Shown here: piece by piece, positions 6,136 through 13,733 of the stretch
How the letters are laid out: each line of letters begins with the position of its first letter
Numbering within the stretch: position 1 is the first letter of the stretch
Source of the DNA: Nitriliruptorales bacterium
Lineage (GTDB): Bacteria > Actinomycetota > Nitriliruptoria > Euzebyales > Egibacteraceae
Assembly (NCBI GenBank): GCA_007133145.1
Contig: SLNF01000194.1
Location: forward strand, 1-24,807
Length of the DNA: 24,807 bases
Direction of reading: 5' to 3'
The notes under the pieces: generated by a model
What the model saw: only the letters and a program-made list of their open reading frames with translations
The model's database searches: none
What the model was told of the DNA's origin: nothing
Position numbers and translations under genes: made by a program

Positions 6136-6900
6136 CTACCCGCTCTCGCCGTCGTCGGGTACGGGCTCGGCGTAGATGAAGGCGCTGCGGCCCTGTCGGG
6201 CGGGCACGCTGAGCTGGGCGAGCTCCTCGACGCGGGGCTCGACCTCCGGCAGCGCGGAGAGCGCATCGAGCGCACCCCCGGGCAGCGCGAGCGCGGAGGC
6301 CATCGCCTCGGCGGGCCCGACCGCGGCGACCCGGTAGGGCGGCTCGAGGGGCTCGCCGTCGACGACGAGGCGCTCGTTGGCCTCGGTGAAGGCCGAGGAG
6401 GCCACGAGCCGCACGCCACCGACGTCGATGGCCTCCGCACCGGAGTCGCGCAACTCGTGGACGACGTCGACGAGGCGCTCGTGGGAGACCTGCCCGAGGG
6501 GATCGTCGATGTCGAGGACGAGCCCCTCGCCCTCGACGGGTGCCACGCCCGAGAGGACACGGAGGTCCTCGAGCCGCTGCTCGAGGCTGCGGCGGGCGAG
6601 GTCCTCGGCCTCGGCCGACGACTCGTACTCGAAGAGCAGGAGCCGCAGGTCGCTGATCTCCGACTGCAGCGCGTCACTCTGCGCGGTGAGGTCGGCGAGG
6701 ATGACCGCGAGGTCCTCCTCGCGCTCGGCGGCGAGCCGCTCGTCGAAGGTCTCGGTGGCGCGCACCTGGGCGACGAGGACGAACCCGAGGGCGGCGCTGG
6801 CGAGGGCCATGCCGAGCTGCACCCAGGGCACGCCGCGCCGCGCGGGTGGAGGGGCCTCCTCCCGCGCGGTCTCGGGGGCATGCTCGAGGGACTCGACCAT
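6136..6900 (-). CDS. DUF881 membrane-anchored protein (Rv1825-like)
   Basis: A 254-residue single-pass membrane protein. A short cytoplasmic N-terminus precedes one transmembrane helix (about 28-46, VQLGMALASAALGFVLVAQV), then a coiled coil (about 50-115) and the extracytoplasmic DUF881 domain (about 116-254: GEGLVLDIDDP, LVDVVHELRDSGAEAIDVGG). The fold recalls MreC/PilN-type periplasmic modules, but the function is unknown; similar genes near cell-division loci hint at an envelope role. ATG at 6900 lies 19 bases after the stop of the small basic protein gene; its ribosome-binding site is weak (GGGGGC), so coupling to the upstream gene is likely. A second DUF881 gene lies just beyond the small basic protein. 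Confidence 0.88.
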   Translation of the reverse strand: MVESLEHAPETAREEAPPPARRGVPWVQLGMALASAALGFVLVAQVRATETFDERLAAEREEDLAVILADLTAQSDALQSEISDLRLLLFEYESSAEAEDLARRSLEQRLEDLRVLSGVAPVEGEGLVLDIDDPLGQVSHERLVDVVHELRDSGAEAIDVGGVRLVASSAFTEANERLVVDGEPLEPPYRVAAVGPAEAMASALALPGGALDALSALPEVEPRVEELAQLSVPARQGRSAFIYAEPVPDDGESG

Positions 6901-6919
6901 GCCCCCATGGTAGGAGCGG

Positions 6920-7252
6920 CTAGGCCTGGAAGAGATGACGCCGCACCGCGGCGAGGTTCTGGAACATCCGGACCCCGAGGACGACGACGACCGCGGTCGC
7001 CAGCTCGCTGCCGACCCCGAGCTGGTCCCCGAGGAAGACGAGGAACACCGCGAGCACGACGTTGCTGAGGAACGACACGAGGAACACGCGGTCGCTGAAG
7101 GTGCCGTCGAGGCGCGCCCGTACCCCGCCGAAGACCGCGTCGAGCGCCGCGACGACGGCCACCGGCAGGTACGGGGCGAGGAAGGCAGGCACCTCGGGCT
7201 GCAGCACGAGGCCGAGCGCCGCGCCGACCAGCAGGGCGATGAGCGGGATCAT
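6920..7252 (-). CDS. sbp: Small basic membrane protein (DUF1290, Sbp family)
   Basis: A 110-residue integral membrane protein with four hydrophobic segments at about residues 2-18, 23-44, 56-78 and 84-100. It matches the DUF1290 / Sbp family found beside division and envelope genes in Gram-positive bacteria (in M. tuberculosis Rv1824, also between two DUF881 genes). Recognisable stretches are IPLIALLVGAALGLVLQPEV, ALDAVFGGVRARLDGTFSD and FVSFLSNVVLA-like sequence. The ATG at 7252 shares one base with the stop of the upstream DUF881 gene (TGATG), so synthesis is coupled. Function is not established; the fixed gene order suggests a complex with the two DUF881 proteins. Confidence 0.88.
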   Translation of the reverse strand: MIPLIALLVGAALGLVLQPEVPAFLAPYLPVAVVAALDAVFGGVRARLDGTFSDRVFLVSFLSNVVLAVFLVFLGDQLGVGSELATAVVVVLGVRMFQNLAAVRRHLFQA

Positions 7253-8094
7253 CAGCGGTCCTCCCCAGGGACGTCGGCGTCGCGCACGTCGGCGCCGCCC
7301 GTCGGCGCGACCGGCGTGGCGAGGTCCACGGGCACCGAGCCCCGGAAGGCGGGCACGTCCGCCGCCGGGGTCGTCTCGAGGTCGAAGCGCAGACCGAACT
7401 CGTCGCGCCAGACCGCGAAGTCCGCGGCGAGCGACGAGCCGGCCACCGTCTCCTCGAGTGCGTCCCGGTCGCCGAGCGCGACGAGCTCGTACGGCGCGGT
7501 CAGGACCTGGCGGTTGACGAGCACGGTCTGCCCGGCGCTGCGCACCGCGGTGACGCTGAGCACGCGCTGGTCGTTGACGGCGACGGCCTCGGCCCCGGCA
7601 GCGAAGAGCGTGTTGATCGCGAGCTGGAGGTCGACGTCCTGGATGCGGCAGTCGGCGGGCCGCTGCGGACAGGGGTCGCTCGCGTCGTCGAGGACGAGCA
7701 CGACGCCGGGGCCGGTGAGGTCGGTGAGACCCGCGGCGAGCTCGAGCGCCTCGACGTCGCTGCGGAGCACAGCGACGCCGGCGAAGGCCACCTCCTCGGC
7801 CTCGGCAACGCGGCCGCGGAGCGTGTCGAGCTGGGCGGAGAGCTCCTCGGTGCGCTCGATGCGCTCGCCGATGAGGTCGATGAGCTCGTCCTTGCGCGCA
7901 TCCTGCGCCTCGGCGGCCTCGCGGCCGGCCGACAGCGCGGCGGCAAGGAGGAAGCCGACCGTGAGGGCGCCGAGCGCGGTGAGCGCGGTGACGGCGTGAG
8001 CCGACCAGGGCGCGCGCCAGCGGCGCGGGTCGCGGGGCCCGTAGTCGTGCGGCGGGCTCTGGCCCAGTCCAAGGGCCTCGGCCGGGTCCGCCAT
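7252..8094 (-). CDS. DUF881 membrane-anchored protein (Rv1823-like)
   Basis: A 280-residue single-pass membrane protein. A Pro/Arg-rich cytoplasmic N-terminus (1-30) is followed by a transmembrane helix (about 33-57), a coiled coil (58-105) and the DUF881 domain (LTDLTGPGVVLVLDDASDP, DLQLAINTLFAAGAEAVAVN, VLSVTAVRSAGQTVLVN). Two cysteines in a loop (DPCPQRPADC) could form a disulfide outside the cell. The frame can start two codons earlier at TTG 8100, but ATG at 8094 has GAGGGAG at proper spacing and is preferred. It is a diverged paralogue of the DUF881 gene two positions downstream, and starts 26 bases after the pgsA stop. Function unknown. Confidence 0.88.
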   Translation of the reverse strand: MADPAEALGLGQSPPHDYGPRDPRRWRAPWSAHAVTALTALGALTVGFLLAAALSAGREAAEAQDARKDELIDLIGERIERTEELSAQLDTLRGRVAEAEEVAFAGVAVLRSDVEALELAAGLTDLTGPGVVLVLDDASDPCPQRPADCRIQDVDLQLAINTLFAAGAEAVAVNDQRVLSVTAVRSAGQTVLVNRQVLTAPYELVALGDRDALEETVAGSSLAADFAVWRDEFGLRFDLETTPAADVPAFRGSVPVDLATPVAPTGGADVRDADVPGEDR

Positions 8095-8120
8095 CGGCAA
8101 CTCCCTCGTCGCCGCGAGCC

Positions 8121-8714
8121 TCAGCCGCGGCGCAGCTCCCAGGCCTTGCGGGCGTACAGCAGTCCAGCCACATAGTAGGCGACGGTGCCGGCGACGGTCA
8201 GCGTCCAGGCCAGCGTCGAGACGACCGCAGCCTCGCGCCAGGCGGCGGCGAGCAGAAGGGCGATGCCGGCGAAGAGCGCGGCCGTCGCCGCCTTGCCGGT
8301 GCGGTTGACCGGCATCGGGGCGAGCCCACCGAAGAGCACGAGCGCACCGCCCACGACGAGGACGTCGCGGGTCACGAGCAGGATGACGAGGGCGGGCGGG
8401 ACGACGCCGGCGGCGAGCAGCGTGAGCAGCGCGACGACGATGAGGATGCGGTCGACGAGGGGGTCGAGGACGGCGCCGAGCCGGCTTGCCTGGTCGAAGC
8501 GTCGTGCCACGTAGCCGTCGACCCAGTCGGAGGCCGCGATCGCCACGAGCAGGGCCAGGGCCATGCCGTAGGCGCCCGGGCCGAGCACGAGCCAGGCGAA
8601 GACGGGGATGCCGGCCAGGCGCACCGCGGTGATGGCATTGGGTACGGTCGCCACGCGGTCACGCAGCTCGGCCTCGCTGCTGTCGCCGCGCGCGCCAGCG
8701 TCGAACAGGCCCAC
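8121..8714 (-). CDS. pgsA: CDP-alcohol phosphatidyltransferase (PgsA-type)
   Basis: A 197-residue integral membrane enzyme that joins CDP-diacylglycerol to an alcohol, most likely glycerol-3-phosphate to form phosphatidylglycerol phosphate. The complete family motif is present: Asp63, Asp66-Gly67, Ala70-Arg71, Gly80, Asp84 and Asp88, in SDWVDGYVARRFDQAS and GAVLDPLVDR. Five to six hydrophobic segments surround it. It lies where mycobacteria have pgsA2 (Rv1822), so the exact acceptor is open; cardiolipin synthesis is the main alternative. GTG at 8714 has GAGGAG at 8-base spacing; an ATG ten codons upstream (8744) is possible but has a poorer site. It is the first gene of the pgsA-garA unit. 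I found no convincing promoter in 8715-8815. Confidence 0.93.
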   Translation of the reverse strand: MGLFDAGARGDSSEAELRDRVATVPNAITAVRLAGIPVFAWLVLGPGAYGMALALLVAIAASDWVDGYVARRFDQASRLGAVLDPLVDRILIVVALLTLLAAGVVPPALVILLVTRDVLVVGGALVLFGGLAPMPVNRTGKAATAALFAGIALLLAAAWREAAVVSTLAWTLTVAGTVAYYVAGLLYARKAWELRRG

Positions 8715-8815
8715 GGTCTCGCTCCTCGTCGTCGCCGCCCGCATCCTCGCGCCGCAGCCGGCGCGGCGCCAGGCGGTCGCTCCGGGCGTCCTGCGGGGCA
8801 GCCCGGCTCCGCGGG

Positions 8816-8844
8816 TGGCGACGGGGCTGGCTCGCGGGTAGCCT
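8816..8844 (+). promoter_or_regulatory. Candidate promoter of tRNA-Pro
   Basis: TGGCGA (8816-8821) and TAGCCT (8839-8844) are separated by 17 bases, placing a start near 8851, about 25 bases before the mature tRNA. Each hexamer matches consensus at only three positions, but position and spacing fit. Confidence 0.35.
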
Positions 8845-8875
8845 GCGTCCCCGGCGGCCGTGCTGCGGTCGCCAC

Positions 8876-8951
8876 CGGGATGTGGCCCAGTTTGGTCCAG
8901 GGCGCCGCTCTGGGGGAGCGGAGATCGGCGGTTCGAATCCGCCCATCCCGA
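8876..8951 (+). tRNA. tRNA-Pro, anticodon GGG
   Basis: A complete cloverleaf. The acceptor stem 8876-8882 pairs with 8944-8950 (seven pairs), the D stem 8885-8888 with 8900-8903, and the anticodon stem 8905-8909 with 8917-8921. The 7-base anticodon loop (8910-8916) has GGG at 8912-8914. The T stem 8927-8931 pairs with 8939-8943 around the canonical loop TTCGAAT. The discriminator is A8951, and CCA is not encoded. The GGG anticodon reads CCC and CCU proline codons. It is flanked by a candidate promoter and a strong terminator hairpin. Confidence 0.98.
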
Positions 8952-8954
8952 CGC

Positions 8955-8991
8955 GGCGCCGATGCGCGGCGTCCGCCCCCGCGCCGGCGCC
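8955..8991 (+). terminator. Terminator hairpin after tRNA-Pro
   Basis: Arms 8955-8961 plus 8964-8969 pair with 8979-8984 plus 8985-8991: thirteen G-C-rich pairs interrupted by one 2-base bulge, with a 9-base loop (8970-8978). It begins 3 bases after the tRNA discriminator. No U tract follows. Confidence 0.6.
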
Positions 8992-9024
8992 CCGCACGTC
9001 CTCACCGACGATCGAGGAGCGGTC

Positions 9025-9249
9025 GTGAGCAGCGTCGACATCGAGCAGCGCCCGCGGGTCGCCAGGCCCGACGACGGCGACCACGAGCGGTTCAGCCATT
9101 ACGTCCCCCGGTCGTCGATCGTCGAGAGCGCGGTGACCGGCAAGGCCGTGACCGCCCTGTGCGGCAAGCGTTGGGTGCCCTCGCGTGACCCGGAGCGATT
9201 CCCGATCTGCCCCGAGTGCAAGCGGATCAAGGCCGAGCGCGCAGCCTGA
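9025..9249 (+). CDS. DUF3039 zinc-binding small protein
   Basis: A 74-residue protein of the actinobacterial DUF3039 family; function unknown. Probable zinc ligands are His25 (ERFSHYV), Cys46 (ALCGKRW), Cys62 and Cys65 (ICPECKRIK). The spacing resembles a small treble-clef or zinc-ribbon fold that could bind nucleic acid or protein. The open frame extends back into the tRNA, but GTG at 9025 has GAGGAG at 9014-9019 and gives the family's normal start. It has no obvious promoter of its own after the tRNA terminator, so read-through may express it. It converges with der, and a perfect hairpin lies 12 bases after its stop. Confidence 0.88.
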   Translation: MSSVDIEQRPRVARPDDGDHERFSHYVPRSSIVESAVTGKAVTALCGKRWVPSRDPERFPICPECKRIKAERAA

Positions 9250-9256
9250 GGCCCAG

Positions 9257-10636
9257 CTAACGTCCCCGCTCCTCCCAGCGGGGACGGATCCGCACGGCGA
9301 AGTCGATTGGCGTCCCGGCGAAGCCGAAGGCCTCCCGCAGCGAGCGCTCGAGATAGCGGCGATAGCCGTCCTCGACCTTGCCGCTGGCGAAGACGCGCAC
9401 CGTCGGCGGGCCCACGGCGACCTGGGTGGCATAGCGCAGCCTCACGGCGTGGCCGGCCACGAGGGGCGGAGGGTGCTCGGCGACGGCCTCGGCAAGCCAG
9501 TCGTTGAGTCGCGCGGTCGGTACGCGCCGGCGCCACTCGGCAAGCACGCTGTCGATCGCGTCGGGCAGCTTGCCCACGCCTCGCCCCGTCGTCGCGGCGG
9601 TGCGCACGACCGGGGGGTCGGGCAGGAAGTGCAGCAACCGCTCCTGCTCCCGCTCGCGCAGCCGACGGGACTCATCGTCGATGAGGTCCCACTTGTTGAG
9701 GACGAGGACGAGGCCACGACCCGCGTCGAGGACCTGCCGGGCGAGCTTCTGCTCCTGCTCCCCGATGACGTCGTCGACGTCGACGATGAGCAGCGCCACC
9801 GCCGCGGAGGACAGCGCCCGCAATGTGCGGACCGTCGAGTAGTACTCGGTAGCGTCCCCGCCGCGACGCACCCGCGCCCGCCGGCGCAGGCCCGCAGTGT
9901 CGACGAAGCGGTAGGACCGACCGTCCCCGAGGCGCACGATGGTGTCGACGGCGTCGCGTGTCGTGCCGGGACGGTGGTCGACGATCGCGCGCTCGGCCCC
10001 GACGAGGCGATTGAACAGGCTCGACTTCCCGACGTTGGGGCGGCCGATGAGCGCGACGCCGGGCACGCCCTCCTCGTCGGGGTCGGGGCGGTCGAACGCG
10101 GCGTCGGCCTCGAGCCGCGCGAGCACGACGTCGAGGAGGTCGCCCGACCCGGTGCCATGCAGGGCGCTCACCGGGACGGCGTCGCCGAGCCCGAGGCCAT
10201 GGAGGTCGGCGACCGCCGAGACGAGGGCGCCGGGGGCGCCGAGGGAGTCGGCCTTGTTCGCCACGACGACGACCGGGGCGCCACCCCGGCGCAGCCAGCC
10301 CGCCACCGCGGCGTCGTCGTCGGTGATCCCGACGGTGGCGTCGACGACGAAGAGCACGAGGTCGGCGTGCTCGGCTGCCAGCTCGGCCTGGGCGGTCACC
10401 GCCGCGGCGAGCGGATCATCGAGATCGCCCCAACCCGGCGTCCAGCCGCCGGAGTCGACGACCGAGACCGTGCGACCCCGCCACTGCGCCTCGTGGGAGG
10501 TGCGGTCGCGGGTGACCCCGGGGCGCTCCTCGACGATGGCCTCCCGCGCGCCGACGAGGCGGTTGACGAGCGTGGACTTGCCGACGTTGGGCCGTCCGAC
10601 GACCGCCACGACCGGCGGTCCACTGGGCTCGGTCAT
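9257..10636 (-). CDS. der: Ribosome biogenesis GTPase Der (EngA)
   Basis: A 459-residue tandem GTPase needed for maturation of the 50S ribosomal subunit. First G domain: GRPNVGKS (14-21), PGVTRD (39-44), DSGGW in place of the usual DTPG/DTGG (61-65) and NKAD (127-130). Second G domain: GRPNVGKS (198-205), PGTTRD (223-228), DTAGL (246-250) and NKWD (314-317). A KH-like RNA-binding domain makes up about residues 350-459. ATG at 10636 overlaps the cmk stop by four bases (ATGA). It is the last gene of the dnaE-der unit, and its last codons form one arm of a strong hairpin shared with the converging DUF3039 gene. Confidence 0.98.
   Translation of the reverse strand: MTEPSGPPVVAVVGRPNVGKSTLVNRLVGAREAIVEERPGVTRDRTSHEAQWRGRTVSVVDSGGWTPGWGDLDDPLAAAVTAQAELAAEHADLVLFVVDATVGITDDDAAVAGWLRRGGAPVVVVANKADSLGAPGALVSAVADLHGLGLGDAVPVSALHGTGSGDLLDVVLARLEADAAFDRPDPDEEGVPGVALIGRPNVGKSSLFNRLVGAERAIVDHRPGTTRDAVDTIVRLGDGRSYRFVDTAGLRRRARVRRGGDATEYYSTVRTLRALSSAAVALLIVDVDDVIGEQEQKLARQVLDAGRGLVLVLNKWDLIDDESRRLREREQERLLHFLPDPPVVRTAATTGRGVGKLPDAIDSVLAEWRRRVPTARLNDWLAEAVAEHPPPLVAGHAVRLRYATQVAVGPPTVRVFASGKVEDGYRRYLERSLREAFGFAGTPIDFAVRIRPRWEERGR
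9261..9286. terminator. Perfect 10-pair hairpin between DUF3039 and der
   Basis: CGTCCCCGCT (9261-9270) and AGCGGGGACG (9277-9286) are perfectly complementary with a 6-base loop. It lies 12 bases after the DUF3039 stop and inside the last codons of der on the other strand, so it can end transcription in both directions while being part of der's coding sequence. Confidence 0.7.
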
Positions 10637-11301
10637 CCCCGGGCCTCCTCCCGGCGGCCCGACGCCTCGCGCGCCGAGCGGGCCATCGCCTCGAGTCGGT
10701 CGAGGACCTGGGAGGCCTCGAGCTCGTCGGTGGCCATGACCACGGCGTCGCGGGCCCGGGCCATCTGCGCGGCGTCAGCGTCGTCGCGGGCGGCGAGCTC
10801 GGCGGTGAGGCGCTCGACCTCGCCGGGGGCCGTCCGCCCGAGCTGGCCGGCCCGACGTCGGGCGCGCTCAGCGGGCGCGGCGGTCAGCCACACCTTGAGG
10901 TCGGCGTCGGGCACGACGACGGTGCCGGCGTCACGACCCTCGACGACCCCGCCGCGCTCACGGACACCGGCGCGCTGGCGCTCGAGCAGCGCGGCGCGCA
11001 CCTCCGGGTGCGCCGACACCGCGGAGACGTTCGCGGTGACCTCTGGACCCCGAATGGCGTCCTCGACGTCCTCGCCGTCGAGCAGCGCCCGACCGGCACG
11101 CCACCCGATGACCGCGCGGCGGGCGACCTCGGCGCTGCCCGGGCCGTCGGCGGGGTCGACGCCGGCGCGCAGCACCGCGAGCGTGGCCGCGCGGTAGAAC
11201 GCCCCGGTGTCGACGTGCGGCACGTCGAGGCGGCGAGCGAGGCCGCGTGCCGCGGTCGACTTGCCGACGCCGCCCGGGCCGTCGATCGCGACGACGATCA
11301 C
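10633..11301 (-). CDS. cmk: Cytidylate kinase
   Basis: A 222-residue kinase that phosphorylates CMP and dCMP to the diphosphates. The P-loop GPGGVGKST covers residues 8-16, followed by VPHVDTGAFYRAATL and the nucleotide-binding EGRDAGTVVVPDADLKVWLT; the usual GRDIGT is GRDAGT here. The lid region contains the expected Arg cluster (ERARRRAGQ). GTG at 11301 overlaps the aroA stop by four bases (GTGA) and has GGGAGG upstream. The cmk-der pair is one of the most conserved in bacteria, which supports both calls. Confidence 0.97.
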   Translation of the reverse strand: MIVVAIDGPGGVGKSTAARGLARRLDVPHVDTGAFYRAATLAVLRAGVDPADGPGSAEVARRAVIGWRAGRALLDGEDVEDAIRGPEVTANVSAVSAHPEVRAALLERQRAGVRERGGVVEGRDAGTVVVPDADLKVWLTAAPAERARRRAGQLGRTAPGEVERLTAELAARDDADAAQMARARDAVVMATDELEASQVLDRLEAMARSAREASGRREEARG

Positions 11302-12587
11302 GCCGGCACCTCCCGCTGCTCGAGGCCGAGACCGGCGACGTCGTCCCAGAATCCCGGATAGGTCTTCGCCACGCAGCCGGGATCGGCAACGGTCACGCCC
11401 CGCAGCGCGGCACCGAGCGCGGAGAAGGCCATCGCGAGACGGTGGTCGTCGTAGGTGTCGAGCGTCGCGGGTCCCCTTGCGGTACCCCCGGTGATCCGCA
11501 GTCGCTCGGGCGCCTCCTCGACGGCAACGCCGAGCTTGCCCAGTTCACGCGCGAGCGCGGCGAGCCGATCGGTCTCGTGGGTCCGGGCCACACCGACGCC
11601 ACGGATCGTGCTCGTGCCCTCCGCGAGCGCGCAGAGCACCGCCAGGCTCGTGACCTGGTCGGGCATCGCCGCGAGGTCGACGTCGACGGGCGCGAGGCGG
11701 TCGGGGCCGCGCACCGTGAGCGCGTCCCCGTCCCGGCTGACCTCGCAGCCCATCGCCGCGAGCACCTCGACGAAGCCGGCGTCGGGCTGACGCGCGCCGG
11801 GTGCAGCGTTCGTGACGGTGACCGCCCCGCCGCTCGCCGCGGCCAGGGCGTGGAGGTGGCAGGCGGCGCTCGCGTCGTACTCGACGCGCACGTCGGGGGC
11901 GCGCAGCCCACCGGGGCGGACCCGCCAGGCGCGCGCCGGCCCTTCGGTGATGCCCGCGCCGGCGTCGGCGAGGGCGGCGACGGTGAGGTCGATGTAGCCG
12001 TCGGCGGCGGGCCCGCGCAGGCGCACCTCGACCTCGTCCTCGGCGAATGGGGCGACGAGGAGGACGGCGCTCGCGAACTGACTGGACTGCCGCACGTCGA
12101 CGGTGGTCGTCCCGCCCCGTAGCCCGCCGCCTCGGCTCTCCGTCGGCGGGTAGCCGTCAGCGCACGCGACATCCGCGCCGAGGTCACCGAGCGCGGCGAC
12201 GAGCGGTGCGATCGGCCGGCGTCGCAGCGGCGCCGCGCCGGTGACGACGACGGGACCGTCGGCGAGCGTGGTCATCGCGGTGGCGAAGCGCATCGTCGTG
12301 CCTGAGAGACGGGCGTCGATCGGCAGGGCCGGAGCGGTGAGCCGGCCCGCCCGCCCGGTGATGCGCCAGCAGCCGGGCTCGACGCTGACTCCGGCGCCGA
12401 GCGCGGCGACGGCCTCGCGCATCGCCTCGGCGTCGTCGCTGTCGAGGGGATCGCGCAGGACCGCCTCCCCCTCGGCGAGGGCGGCGATCGCGAGGAGGCG
12501 GTTCGTCATCGACTTCGACGCCGGCACCGCGACCCCTCCGGCGACCCGGCCTGGGGCGATCTCGAGGACACGAGGCCGGGCGCTCAC
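11298..12587 (-). CDS. aroA: 3-phosphoshikimate 1-carboxyvinyltransferase (EPSP synthase)
   Basis: A 429-residue enzyme of the shikimate pathway that joins phosphoenolpyruvate to shikimate-3-phosphate. Key stretches are KSMTNR (25-30, binding both substrates), LSGTTMRFAT (94-103, the PEP-site loop), RQSSQFASA and the C-terminal DDHRLAMAFSALG, with GCVAKTYPGFWDDV near the end. In the PEP-site loop, the residue after Arg100 is Phe where the E. coli enzyme has Pro101, a position linked to inhibitor sensitivity. GTG at 12587 overlaps the tyrA stop by four bases. Placement between tyrA and cmk keeps it within the aromatic block. Confidence 0.97.
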   Translation of the reverse strand: MSARPRVLEIAPGRVAGGVAVPASKSMTNRLLAIAALAEGEAVLRDPLDSDDAEAMREAVAALGAGVSVEPGCWRITGRAGRLTAPALPIDARLSGTTMRFATAMTTLADGPVVVTGAAPLRRRPIAPLVAALGDLGADVACADGYPPTESRGGGLRGGTTTVDVRQSSQFASAVLLVAPFAEDEVEVRLRGPAADGYIDLTVAALADAGAGITEGPARAWRVRPGGLRAPDVRVEYDASAACHLHALAAASGGAVTVTNAAPGARQPDAGFVEVLAAMGCEVSRDGDALTVRGPDRLAPVDVDLAAMPDQVTSLAVLCALAEGTSTIRGVGVARTHETDRLAALARELGKLGVAVEEAPERLRITGGTARGPATLDTYDDHRLAMAFSALGAALRGVTVADPGCVAKTYPGFWDDVAGLGLEQREVPA

Positions 12588-13720
12588 GGGATGCGCTCCA
12601 CGACGTCGTGCCCGCGCGCCTCGAGCGCCGCACGCGCAGCCGCCGCGGCCGCGGGACCGGCGATGAGCAGGCGGAGCTGCCCGCGGCCGCCCTCGGCGGC
12701 GTGCTCGATCGAGAGGTCCTCGATGTTGACCGGTACCGCGCCGACGGTCGTCGTGACCTCCGCGAGCACCCCTGGACGGTCGGGGATCGCCACGAGCAGC
12801 TCGACGAGCGTGCCCGAGGGCACCTCCTTGCCCGGCAGCGAGCGGCGCGCGGCGCGGGCGCGGTCGAGCACACGACGAAGCTCCTCGTCGTCGGGCCCCG
12901 CGAGCGCGCCGCGGAGCGCGGTGACGTGCTCGGCGTAGTCGTCGAGGACGGCGGTGATGGCCGCGCGGTTCTCCCGCACGATCTCGAGCCAGAGATCGGG
13001 GTTGCTCGCCGCGACGCGCGTGGCGTCACGGAAACCGCCGGCGGCGAGCAGCAGGAGCCCTGCGTGCTCCTCGCGGGCGCGGTCGCTCGCGAGGTTCATG
13101 AGCGTCGTCGCGGCGAGCTGCGGCAGATGGCTCACGACGGCCACGAGGAGGTCGTGGCGCTCGGGTGCGACCGCGAGCGGGCGGGCGCCGAGGCGGGTCA
13201 CGAGGGCGTGCAGCCGACCGAAGGCCAGCGGGTCGGTGTAGGTCGTCGGGGTGAGCAGGTACGTCGCGCCGACGAAGAGCTCGGCGGAGGCATGCGCCGC
13301 GCCGACCTCGTGCGACCCGGCCATGGGGTGTCCGCCGATGACGTGGGCGTGGGGGGGCGCGGCGCGCTGGAGCAGCTCGACGACGCTGGCCTTGACGCTC
13401 GCGACGTCGGTGAGCAGCGCGCCCGGCGCGAGCACCGGCCCCACCTCGGCGGCGACGACGCCGACCGCCGAGACCGGTACCGCGAGGACGACGAGGTCGG
13501 CGCCGTCGGCGGCGGCCGCCGCCGACGGCGCGACCTCGGTGAGCGCGCCGCGGCTGAGCGCCGTGGCGAGCTGTGCCCCGTCGGCGTCGTAGCCGATGAC
13601 GGCGTCGATGTCGACGAGACGGCGCAGGGCGAGGCCGAGCGAGGCGCCGATGAGGCCGGTGCCGATGATCGCCACCCGGCGGGGGGCGCGCTGCTGCAGT
13701 GCCGTCGAGGTCTCGCTCAT
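12584..13720 (-). CDS. tyrA: Prephenate dehydrogenase with C-terminal ACT domain
   Basis: A 378-residue NAD(P)-dependent dehydrogenase that converts prephenate to 4-hydroxyphenylpyruvate, the tyrosine branch. It has the Rossmann loop GTGLIGASLG (20-29), the substrate-site signature GGHPMAGSH (129-136, His131), and VVSHLPQ with the probable catalytic His198. An ACT domain (about 303-378: LVELLVAIPDRPGVLAEVTT) suggests feedback control by tyrosine. Arogenate as substrate cannot be excluded. ATG at 13720 is the only good start before the Rossmann fold. It has no clear ribosome-binding site, so it probably depends on coupling to aroH, whose stop is 13 bases upstream. Confidence 0.96.
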   Translation of the reverse strand: MSETSTALQQRAPRRVAIIGTGLIGASLGLALRRLVDIDAVIGYDADGAQLATALSRGALTEVAPSAAAAADGADLVVLAVPVSAVGVVAAEVGPVLAPGALLTDVASVKASVVELLQRAAPPHAHVIGGHPMAGSHEVGAAHASAELFVGATYLLTPTTYTDPLAFGRLHALVTRLGARPLAVAPERHDLLVAVVSHLPQLAATTLMNLASDRAREEHAGLLLLAAGGFRDATRVAASNPDLWLEIVRENRAAITAVLDDYAEHVTALRGALAGPDDEELRRVLDRARAARRSLPGKEVPSGTLVELLVAIPDRPGVLAEVTTTVGAVPVNIEDLSIEHAAEGGRGQLRLLIAGPAAAAAARAALEARGHDVVERIP

Positions 13721-13733
13721 GCTGCGGCGCCGC

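Noticed and set aside
2372..7068. Very long plus-strand open frames (767 and 891 codons) across 2372-4675 and 4393-7068
   Set aside because: They lie opposite well-recognised minus-strand genes (bifunctional nuclease, carboxypeptidase, MerR, GarA, GcvH, DUF881). Their products are Arg/Gly/Asp/Leu-rich and show no domain. Stop codons are rare antisense to GC-rich genes.
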